NCBI GenBank assembly: GCA_047630175.1
Contig: JBLHVI010000109.1
Location: 1-8,952 of the forward strand
Source of the DNA: UBA4582 sp047630175
GTDB taxonomy: Bacteria; Pseudomonadota; Gammaproteobacteria; Pseudomonadales; Azotimanducaceae
Length of the DNA: 8,952 bases
Direction of reading: 5' to 3'
The number at the start of each line of letters is the position of its first letter. Position 1 is the stretch's first letter. Shown here piece by piece: positions 1 through 5,763 of the stretch. The position numbers and the translations under genes are program-made. Under the pieces are notes generated by a model. That model did no database searches. It saw only the letters and a program-made list of their open reading frames with translations, and was not told where the DNA came from.

Positions 1-203
1 GTGATGCGACCTTTCGTGAGGTCATAAGGCGTGAGCTCTACCTTAACTTTGTCTCCCGTTAAAATCTTGATGTAATTCTTACGCATTTTGCCCGAAATGT
101 GCGCGATAATCTTGTGTCCGTTCTCCAGTTCCACTTTAAACATGGTGTTAGGTAACGTATCAATGACGGTGCCCGTCATTTGTATCTGTTCTTCTTTTGC
201 CAT
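1..203 (-). CDS. infA: Translation initiation factor IF-1 (3' end cut by window edge)
   Basis: IF-1 is a single OB-fold protein that binds the A site of the 30S subunit during initiation and works with IF-2 and IF-3. Sixty-seven full codons are visible, starting MAKEEQIQMTGTVIDTLPN. They include the family signatures NTMFKVELENGH, AHISGKMRKNYIKILTGDKV and ELTPYDLTKGRI. E. coli IF-1 is 72 residues, so only about five codons and the stop lie outside the window. The ATG at 201-203 is set by the conserved MAKE start and by a GAGGA Shine-Dalgarno (plus-strand 209-213) five bases upstream. The gene lies 144 bp after bpt, a gap that seems to hold its own promoter. In Pseudomonas the clpA/clpS region lies on the far side of infA; that cannot be seen here. 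Confidence 0.98.
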   Translation of the reverse strand, partial: MAKEEQIQMTGTVIDTLPNTMFKVELENGHKIIAHISGKMRKNYIKILTGDKVKVELTPYDLTKGRI

Positions 204-265
204 TCAAATCCTCAGTGCCCATTAGGTCTTCAATAAAAGGTCGGTCTTCAGTGGAAAGCGGTCCT

Positions 266-291
266 AAAAAAGGGGCCGTCAAAAAGGCGGC
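266..291 (-). terminator. Candidate rho-independent terminator of the trxB-aat-bpt operon
   Basis: On the minus strand, 57 bases past the bpt stop codon, GCCGCC and GACGGC can pair around a TTTTT loop, with one C.A mismatch. CCC and then six T follow (T-run at plus-strand 266-271). The stem is short and three C separate it from the T-run, so this would be a weak or partial terminator. It lies immediately downstream of the predicted infA -10 element, so a transcript starting at that promoter would begin inside the loop and could not form the hairpin. Confidence 0.4.
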
Positions 292-321
292 TATTCTGCA
301 CCAAAACCCAAGGCTAAGCAA
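292..321 (-). promoter_or_regulatory. Candidate sigma70 promoter for infA
   Basis: Read on the minus strand, a TTGCTT -35 element (316-321) is followed by an 18-bp spacer and an AGAATA -10 element (292-297). The three bases before the -10 are TGC, giving an extended -10 (TGn). Transcription would start near 285, leaving a leader of about 80 nt before the infA ATG. A separate promoter makes sense because infA is highly expressed and 144 bp separate it from bpt. The match is by eye only. Confidence 0.4.
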
Positions 322-347
322 AGTTGCTATGCGCTCGGGTATCGACA

Positions 348-1076
348 TTATTTTTCTGGTGTACATTGCCAGCGGTCATGAATGTAACGTTCTTGTGGCA
401 TGTACTCACTTTTGTAGTTCATTTTTTGGCATTCATCGATCCAGTAGCCAAGATATAGCCAATCTTTGGTTTGTCGGCGGCTCTCCTCTAACAGCCACAA
501 GATCGCGAGTGTGCCAAGACTACGCTGGGATTCCTCAGGGTCGAAGAAGGTATAAATTGCCGACAACGCTGAGTCTAAGACGTCCATGACCGCCACAGCC
601 AGCAGGCGTCCAGCAAGGCGAAACTCGACGAATCGGGCTTCGACTCTACCCGCAACAAGAAACGATTGAAATTGCCCACGATCTGCCGGAAACATATCGC
701 CGTCGGCATGGCGTTGACGGATATAGCGCTCAAAAAGATCATAGTATTCGTTCGTTAGCATTGGCCGCTTGATCTCGACGTCGAGATCAAGATTTTTCTT
801 CCAAATGCGTCTTTGGCGTCGGTTCAGGCGAAACTCATTGGCCAGCACGCGCACAGGTATACAGGCCTGGCACGCTTGGCAATGAGGCCGGTAGATATGT
901 GCGCCGCTGCGCCGAAAGCCAGCTTCTGACAGTGCTGAATACAGCGCGGTGTCTATTTCAGCGTGAGGGTCTGCAAACAGCGTGATAGCCTGCCTGCCGT
1001 CAAGATAGCTGCAATCGTGAGCTGGCGTGGCGAAAAAGTGCAGGTCAGCGAGACGGTGGTTGGCATCATCATTCAT
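348..1076 (-). CDS. bpt: Aspartate/glutamate leucyltransferase (arginyl-tRNA-protein transferase family)
   Basis: Bpt moves leucine from Leu-tRNA onto proteins with N-terminal Asp or Glu, creating a primary destabilising residue for ClpS/ClpAP degradation. The 242-residue product has the typical family length. It shows the N-terminal cysteine region with CSYL (C22), RPHCQACQACIPVRV (C66, C69, C72), the RHADGDM segment, and the C-terminal GNAT-like core with LSAIYTFFDP, SLGTLAILW and LGYWIDECQKMNYK. The frame is open upstream to an ATG at 1136 that overlaps the end of aat. I chose the ATG at 1074-1076 because homologues start about ten residues before the conserved FFATPAHDCSYL; an in-frame GTG at 1100 is a second option. 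It lies 53 bp after aat and is probably co-transcribed with it. A perfect 24-bp palindrome sits within the gene at 768-791. In older annotation this family is called ate. Confidence 0.95.
   Translation of the reverse strand: MNDDANHRLADLHFFATPAHDCSYLDGRQAITLFADPHAEIDTALYSALSEAGFRRSGAHIYRPHCQACQACIPVRVLANEFRLNRRQRRIWKKNLDLDVEIKRPMLTNEYYDLFERYIRQRHADGDMFPADRGQFQSFLVAGRVEARFVEFRLAGRLLAVAVMDVLDSALSAIYTFFDPEESQRSLGTLAILWLLEESRRQTKDWLYLGYWIDECQKMNYKSEYMPQERYIHDRWQCTPEK
768..791. repeat. Perfect 24-bp palindrome inside bpt
   Basis: The two 12-base arms, CTTGATCTCGAC and GTCGAGATCAAG, are exact reverse complements with no spacer. As RNA they would form a 10-bp stem closed by an ACGU loop. On the plus strand the palindrome is followed at once by ATTTTTCTT (792-800), the layout of an intrinsic terminator antisense to bpt. 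On the minus strand the 3' flank is CGGCCAATGC, with no T-run. The bases encode LDLDVEIK in Bpt, a stretch that differs from the Pseudomonas protein as I recall it. The palindrome is certain; its function is not. Confidence 0.85.
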
Positions 1077-1129
1077 TATTTTCTCAATGGTCTTTCTCAC
1101 TAGGCTTTTGCAACAGCCGGTTCGCTGAC

Positions 1130-1840
1130 TTACCAAGCTGGCAAGCGTCTCGATACCTGCGTCCAGTCAACTTGATAGCAAGGCTGTGCATGTTTTTCAA
1201 TAATCGTACGAAAGTGCGATCGAGGTATCTCACAAACCCCCAGCGTTTGTAAATGACTGTTGTCCAGTTGGCAATCAATCATGGGGCAATCAAAAGATTG
1301 CATCAGACGTGTCAAATGGGCGAGGGCGACTTTTGATGCGTCTGTCACCACATGGAACATCGATTCACCGAAAAATAGATTGCCCAGCCCTATGCCATAC
1401 AGGCCCCCGGCCAGCTTATCGCCTTGATAGCATTCAATGGAGTGCGCATAACCTTGCTCATGCAGCCGAATATATGCAGCTTGCATCTCCTCGGTGATCC
1501 AGGTGGCGTCAGCATAGCTGCGCGGCTCACTGCAGGCCCGAATAACCGCTGGAAAGTCTCTATTTACGTGTACGCTAAACGTCTGCCGCGTCAGAACCTT
1601 GCGCAGACTGCGGCTGATCTTCAGGTCATTTGGGTACAGCACACCGCGGTGCCCTGGAGACCACCAAAGAATCGGCTGATCGTCGCTGTACCAAGGGAAA
1701 ATACCGCTTTGATACGCCAACAAAAGCCGTTGCACTGAAAGATCGCCGCCAGCAGCTAAGAGGCCGTCTGGGTTTTCCAGCGCCGCTTCAATGTCAGGGA
1801 AGGTCATTTGCTGATCTTCCAGCCAGGGTACCGTGGCCAT
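1130..1840 (-). CDS. aat: Leucyl/phenylalanyl-tRNA-protein transferase
   Basis: Aat transfers Leu or Phe from its aminoacyl-tRNA to proteins with N-terminal Lys or Arg, marking them for ClpS/ClpAP. The 236-residue product compares with 234 in E. coli. Conserved blocks in order are FPDIEAALENPDGLLAAGGD (about 14-33), SGIFPWY (45-51), PILWWSP (56-62), SYADATWITEEM (108-119), HSIECYQ, LAGGLYGIGLGNLFFGESMF (143-162), ASKVALAHL and IDCQLDNSHL. E159 and Q191 align, with a constant offset of three, to E. coli E156 and Q188, which are implicated in catalysis. The ATG at 1838-1840 gives the normal N-terminus and lies 9 bp after the trxB stop codon, consistent with translation coupled to trxB. The ribosome-binding site is weak. 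Confidence 0.97.
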   Translation of the reverse strand: MATVPWLEDQQMTFPDIEAALENPDGLLAAGGDLSVQRLLLAYQSGIFPWYSDDQPILWWSPGHRGVLYPNDLKISRSLRKVLTRQTFSVHVNRDFPAVIRACSEPRSYADATWITEEMQAAYIRLHEQGYAHSIECYQGDKLAGGLYGIGLGNLFFGESMFHVVTDASKVALAHLTRLMQSFDCPMIDCQLDNSHLQTLGVCEIPRSHFRTIIEKHAQPCYQVDWTQVSRRLPAW

Positions 1841-1849
1841 CGTTAAGTC

Positions 1850-2800
1850 TCAGGCTTGGTCGTGAAGGTCGTCGAGGTATTTCTCAGCATCCAGTGCTGC
1901 CATACAACCAAAGCCTGCCGACGTGACCGCTTGGCGATAAATTTGGTCAGCGACGTCACCAGCCGCAAAGACGCCCGGTCTGCTGGTCGCGGTGGCATTA
2001 CCGCCGATGCCGGCGTTAATGACAATATACCCATTAACCATATTTAGCTGGCCATCAAAAATGGCGGTGTTTGGCGTATGACCAATGGCAATAAATACGC
2101 CGTGGAGATCAAACTCTGTGTTGTCCTTCGTGTTTCTGTTGGTAATACGCATGCCAGTGACGCCCATGTCATCACCGATGACTTCCGCCAGTTCGGAATT
2201 CCACTGCACTTGGATATTGGCCTTTTCCATAACTTTATTCTGGAGGATTTTCTCGCCCCGAAATTTGTCACGGCGATGGACCATGATGACCTCAGAGGCA
2301 ATGTTCGATAGATACAGTGCCTCCTCAAGGGCGGTGTTGCCCCCGCCAATCACAGCGACTTTTTTCTTCTTGTAGAAAAAGCCATCGCAGGTCGCGCAGG
2401 CGCTGACGCCTCGGCCTTTGTAAGCTTCTTCTGAATCGAGCCCCAAATACTGGGCCGAGGCTCCCGTCGTGATGATGAGAGCGTCACAGGTGTAGACTGC
2501 CTTATCGCCTTGCAAGCGAAATGGCGGCGTCTGCAGTGCGGTGCTGTTAATGTTGTCGTAGACGATTTCGGTTTCGAAGCGCTCAGCGTGACGCTGCATG
2601 CGGTCCATTAAGTCAGGGCCCTGCAGTCCCTCGACGTCACCGGGCCAGTTGTCGACATCCGTCGTTGTTGTCAGCTGACCACCGACCTCAACACCCGTGA
2701 TCAAAACGGGGTTAAGGTTTGCTCTGGCAGCATATACGGCGGCGGAGAAGCCAGCTGGACCGGAGCCAAGAATAATGAGTTGATGATGAATTTCTTGCAT
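1850..2800 (-). CDS. trxB: Thioredoxin reductase (NADPH)
   Basis: TrxB is a cytoplasmic FAD enzyme that passes electrons from NADPH to oxidised thioredoxin. The product from the chosen start is 316 residues and very similar to the 321-residue E. coli protein. Visible landmarks are the FAD-binding GSGPAG (12-17), GGQLTTTT, the redox-active CATC (C135 and C138) in GVSACATCDGFFY, the NADPH-binding GGGNTA (152-157) with HRR (175-177), AIGHTPNT, and the C-terminal FAD-contacting GVFAAGDV followed by YRQAVTSAGFGCMAALDAE. The ATG at 2798-2800 leaves seven residues before LIILGSG, as in E. coli. The frame is open to a TTG at 2815, which adds five residues. Neither start has a clear Shine-Dalgarno. 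It probably leads the trxB-aat-bpt operon. Confidence 0.98.
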   Translation of the reverse strand: MQEIHHQLIILGSGPAGFSAAVYAARANLNPVLITGVEVGGQLTTTTDVDNWPGDVEGLQGPDLMDRMQRHAERFETEIVYDNINSTALQTPPFRLQGDKAVYTCDALIITTGASAQYLGLDSEEAYKGRGVSACATCDGFFYKKKKVAVIGGGNTALEEALYLSNIASEVIMVHRRDKFRGEKILQNKVMEKANIQVQWNSELAEVIGDDMGVTGMRITNRNTKDNTEFDLHGVFIAIGHTPNTAIFDGQLNMVNGYIVINAGIGGNATATSRPGVFAAGDVADQIYRQAVTSAGFGCMAALDAEKYLDDLHDQA

Positions 2801-2913
2801 AGTAAATGTAGCCAAATAGGTGGAAAACTAATAAAAGAGAGGTGCTGCTTTTCGTCACAAATGAATCTGCGGTGGCAAAATTCAATTTAAGACCTTGTTA
2901 AAGAACAAGAACG
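2801..2913 (-). other. Intergenic region between the PA4642-like gene and trxB, with a weak hairpin
   Basis: These 113 bp separate the PA4642-like stop codon from the trxB ATG. A perfect 6-bp inverted repeat, CTTGTT/AACAAG around a 4-base loop (2894-2909), lies four bases past the stop codon. It is AT-rich and the sequence after it is only moderately T-rich, so it is at best a weak terminator. I could not find a convincing sigma70 promoter for trxB. Either trxB is read from the upstream gene or its promoter is poorly matched to consensus. Confidence 0.3.
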
Positions 2914-3201
2914 CTATTGAATCGCTCGCCGTATCTCAATAAAATCAGCGCCTTGGCGATGATCAGCAACGATATCCCAGAGACTTTTGCCGGATTTATC
3001 AGTGGCATCGGGATTGCGACCTGCCTCAATAAAAAAATCGAGGAAGCGTTTGAAATCGCCTGGACGCATGCCGCGGTAAGCTTTCAAGAGTATATGAAAG
3101 TCTTCTGACTGGTCGCCATAGGCCTGCATGTTCAGGAAACTTTTAACGCGAGCGTCATCCCAGACTTCGTCTGTGACTTGGGGTTGTGAGGGGCCAGCCA
3201 T
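2914..3201 (-). CDS. PA4642-like family protein, function unknown
   Basis: This is a small soluble protein of 95 residues that I match from memory, with moderate confidence, to the uncharacterised family typified by Pseudomonas PA4642. Its core is VTDEVWDDARVKSFL (9-23), then DFHILLKAYRGMR (34-46) and DFKRFLDFFIEAGRN (49-63), then DATDKSGKSLWDIVADHR (65-82). The last part resembles one ankyrin-like helix-turn-helix unit, but no repeats follow. There is no signal peptide, membrane segment or Cys/His metal site. I chose the ATG at 3199-3201 because the family core begins soon after it. An in-frame ATG at 3261 would add 20 low-complexity residues and has a GGTGA eleven bases upstream, so the longer form (115 residues) is possible. 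The gene diverges from ftsK and precedes trxB. It interrupts the direct trxB/ftsK neighbourhood seen in Pseudomonas aeruginosa. Confidence 0.75.
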   Translation of the reverse strand: MAGPSQPQVTDEVWDDARVKSFLNMQAYGDQSEDFHILLKAYRGMRPGDFKRFLDFFIEAGRNPDATDKSGKSLWDIVADHRQGADFIEIRRAIQ

Positions 3202-3432
3202 ATGCTTAGGATCTGCGTCAGAATGTAGGTGAAATGATACAGTAGAGCGCCACCGGGGCATAGTCGATCAGTTCACCCGCTTAGAATAAAAGGATGTAAC
3301 ATAGGTACTTTGCACTATATGATAAAATCATGACCTAACAGTCTGATTCGTATAGAAAATTATTTTGTTTGTGGCGGCTATAAGCTTATACACGGCACGC
3401 ATGAACAGGTTCGCAGACAAAAGGACGCTGCC
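3202..3432. promoter_or_regulatory. Divergent control region between the PA4642-like gene and ftsK
   Basis: This AT-rich 231-bp stretch must hold the promoters of both divergent units. It contains two perfect palindromes: ATGAT-AAA-ATCAT (3319-3331) and TATAAGCTTATA (3379-3390). On the minus strand, CTGTTA (3336-3341) and TATAGT (3314-3319), 16 bp apart, form a possible promoter for the PA4642-like gene; the -10 element shares a base with the first palindrome. On the plus strand, TATAAG (3379-3384) is a good -10 match without a good -35 at the right distance, while TTGTTT (3365-3370) with TATACA (3387-3392), 16 bp apart, is another weak option. I saw no LexA-type CTGT-N8-ACAG box, although E. 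coli ftsK has one. Confidence 0.4.
3420..3425 (+). promoter_or_regulatory. Ribosome-binding site that fixes the TTG start of ftsK
   Basis: AAAGGA ends seven bases before the TTG at 3433, the ideal position. The next in-frame ATG (3475) has only an AGAGG two bases away, which is too close. This favours the TTG start. Confidence 0.7.
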
Positions 3433-5763
3433 TTGGCAGATTCAAAATCAAAGTCACATACATCCGCAGAGGTCATGGACCATCTCCAGCCACGTTTGCG
3501 TGAAGGCGCGTTGATCGGGTTGGTAGCCCTGTGCCTGTATTTATGTCTGGCGCTGTTTAGCTTCGATGCGACAGATCCGGGATGGAGCTATACCGGTGTC
3601 GACAGTGAGGTGAGTAACCTTGTGGGCGCCAGTGGTGCTTGGTTAGCCGATGTCCTGTTCTTTGTGTTTGGTTACCTGGCCTTTATTTTCCCCATGATGT
3701 TGGGCTACCAGGCTTGGCTTATCTTTCGTGAGCGGCGGCGAGAGTTTGAGTTTAACTGGCCCCTCTTTAGCTTTCGCGTACTCGGTTTGGTATTGACGCT
3801 GGCGGCGGGCGCGGGTATCGCGAACTTGCATTTTTATACCGTGGGTTTGGGCCTGCGGGAAAGCGCCGGCGGCGTGCTTGGGAGTCAGTTAGCGCTGTGG
3901 TTGGTGCCATCGTTTAGTTATGTTGGTGCGACGCTGATTCTATTAGCGAGTTTCTTATTTGGTTTGACGGCGTTTATTGATATTTCTTGGATAAAGGTTA
4001 TGGATCAAACCGGAAACTGGTGTCTGCTAGCCGCCGATAAAAGCCAGAATGCTTGGTTCCTCTGGCGCACGCGCTGGCAAGAACGAGCTCAGGTAAAACA
4101 GGTGACGGTGAAACGTCATGAAGCGCTGGCGCGGGATGTTGAGAAGAACCTGCTTCGGGAACCTGTGAAAATTCAGGTCCCGGCACCCAAGAAGCCCGAG
4201 GTCAGTGCCAGAGTAGCGCGCGAGAAGCAGGGCAACCTGTTCAAGGTAGCCGCCGTTGATGGCTTGCCAGCATTGCATTTGCTTGATGCAGCGGTATCAG
4301 ACGATTCTCGAGGTTACTCACCGGACGACCTAGAAGCCATGTCTCGCCTGCTGGAGTTAAAGTTACTTGATTATGGCATTGAGGCGGTTGTAGAAGCCGT
4401 ATTCCCTGGCCCAGTGATCACGCGATTTGAGATCAAACCTTCACCGGGCGTCAAAGTCAGTAAGATCACCGGCTTGGTGAAAGACTTAGCGCGGTCGCTA
4501 GCCGTGATCAGTGTCCGTGTTGTTGAGGTGATTCCAGGCAAATCCGTGGTGGGTATCGAAATACCTAACGTTGACCGAGAAATCGTCAAACTCAGTGAGG
4601 TGTTGAGTTCCAATGCCTATGATGAGGCTACTTCACCCTTAAGTCTGGCGCTGGGCCACGACATTGCCGGCGAGCCGGTGGTGGTGGATCTTGGCAAGAT
4701 GCCGCACTTGTTGGTGGCGGGCACCACGGGTTCCGGTAAGTCTGTTGGTATCAATGCGATGATCATCTCCTTGTTGTTCAAGGCTTCGCCGCAAGAAGTT
4801 CGGCTCATCATGGTCGACCCGAAGATGCTTGAGTTGGCAGTCTACGAGGGTATTCCGCATCTGCTGACGCCAGTTGTCACCGATATGAAAGATGCGGCTA
4901 ACGCCCTGCGTTGGTGTGTTGCAGAGATGGAGCGCCGCTATCGGCTAATGGCGGCGATGGGGGTGCGTAACGTGGGTGGTTTCAACCGTAAGGTCAAAGA
5001 TGCTGAGAAGGCGGGTGAACCCCTGAAAGATCCGCTGTGGGAACCATCGCCGTTGGAAGGTATGGAAGACTCGGCGCCAGATCTCAACACGTTGCCTTTT
5101 ATTGTTGTGGTGATCGATGAGTTCGCCGACATGATGATGATTGTTGGCAAGAAGGTTGAAGAACTGATTGCGCGTATTGCGCAGAAAGCCCGTGCAGCTG
5201 GCATTCATTTGATCTTGGCGACCCAGCGACCTTCGGTGGATGTCATCACGGGCTTAATCAAGGCAAATGTTCCGACACGTATTGCCTTTCAGGTGTCTTC
5301 CAAAATTGACTCTCGAACTATTCTCGACCAGGGCGGCGCTGAGCAGCTGCTCGGCCACGGTGACATGTTGTATCTGCCTGCAGGTTCGGCATTACCCATT
5401 CGTGTGCACGGCGCCTTTGTTGATGATGATGAAGTGCACCGAGTAGTCGAGAGCTGGAAGGAACTGGGGGCGCCGAATTACCTCGATGAAATTCTTGAAG
5501 GACGCAGTGACAATGAGTTGTTGCCGGGCGTTGCCGGGGGTCAGGAGGCTGATACCGAAGGCGAGCAAGACTTACTTTATGACGAGGCTGTGCAGTATGT
5601 CATGGAGTCCCGGCGGGCCTCCATTTCATCTGTTCAACGTAAACTGCGCATCGGTTATAACCGGGCGGCAAGAATGATTGAAACCATGGAGCAAGCAGGT
5701 CTGATCAGTGAAATGAACTCCAATGGATCCCGAGAGGTGTTAGTCAATGCGCCGCCCCAATAG
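3433..5763 (+). CDS. ftsK: DNA translocase FtsK
   Basis: FtsK is a septal membrane protein whose hexameric motor pumps DNA at the division site and activates XerCD at dif to resolve chromosome dimers. The 776-residue product has the full layout: hydrophobic segments at about 25-44, 72-97 and 115-130, and a long one at about 148-185 (four TM helices are usual); a short charged linker to about 300; the alpha/beta motor with Walker A GTTGSGKS (430-437), Walker B VVVIDEFAD (D562, E563) and ATQRPSVDVITGLIKANVPTR; and a C-terminal gamma winged helix (about 710-776) with ASISSVQRKLRIGYNRAARM, the part that reads KOPS and contacts XerD. It is close to pseudomonad length (about 800). The E. coli protein (1329) has a far longer linker. 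The TTG start is supported by AAAGGA seven bases upstream. The 3' end overlaps lolA by 17 nt. Confidence 0.98.
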   Translation: MADSKSKSHTSAEVMDHLQPRLREGALIGLVALCLYLCLALFSFDATDPGWSYTGVDSEVSNLVGASGAWLADVLFFVFGYLAFIFPMMLGYQAWLIFRERRREFEFNWPLFSFRVLGLVLTLAAGAGIANLHFYTVGLGLRESAGGVLGSQLALWLVPSFSYVGATLILLASFLFGLTAFIDISWIKVMDQTGNWCLLAADKSQNAWFLWRTRWQERAQVKQVTVKRHEALARDVEKNLLREPVKIQVPAPKKPEVSARVAREKQGNLFKVAAVDGLPALHLLDAAVSDDSRGYSPDDLEAMSRLLELKLLDYGIEAVVEAVFPGPVITRFEIKPSPGVKVSKITGLVKDLARSLAVISVRVVEVIPGKSVVGIEIPNVDREIVKLSEVLSSNAYDEATSPLSLALGHDIAGEPVVVDLGKMPHLLVAGTTGSGKSVGINAMIISLLFKASPQEVRLIMVDPKMLELAVYEGIPHLLTPVVTDMKDAANALRWCVAEMERRYRLMAAMGVRNVGGFNRKVKDAEKAGEPLKDPLWEPSPLEGMEDSAPDLNTLPFIVVVIDEFADMMMIVGKKVEELIARIAQKARAAGIHLILATQRPSVDVITGLIKANVPTRIAFQVSSKIDSRTILDQGGAEQLLGHGDMLYLPAGSALPIRVHGAFVDDDEVHRVVESWKELGAPNYLDEILEGRSDNELLPGVAGGQEADTEGEQDLLYDEAVQYVMESRRASISSVQRKLRIGYNRAARMIETMEQAGLISEMNSNGSREVLVNAPPQ

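Noticed and set aside
197..589. Open frame of 130 codons on the plus strand opposite bpt/infA
   Set aside because: It lies antisense to well-supported bpt and the infA leader, has no recognisable domain and reads as low-order sequence, so it is a shadow frame.
3401..3508. Short ATG-started frame ahead of and overlapping ftsK
   Set aside because: It runs about 35 codons out of frame through the ftsK start, without its own ribosome-binding site; AAAGGA fits the ftsK TTG instead.
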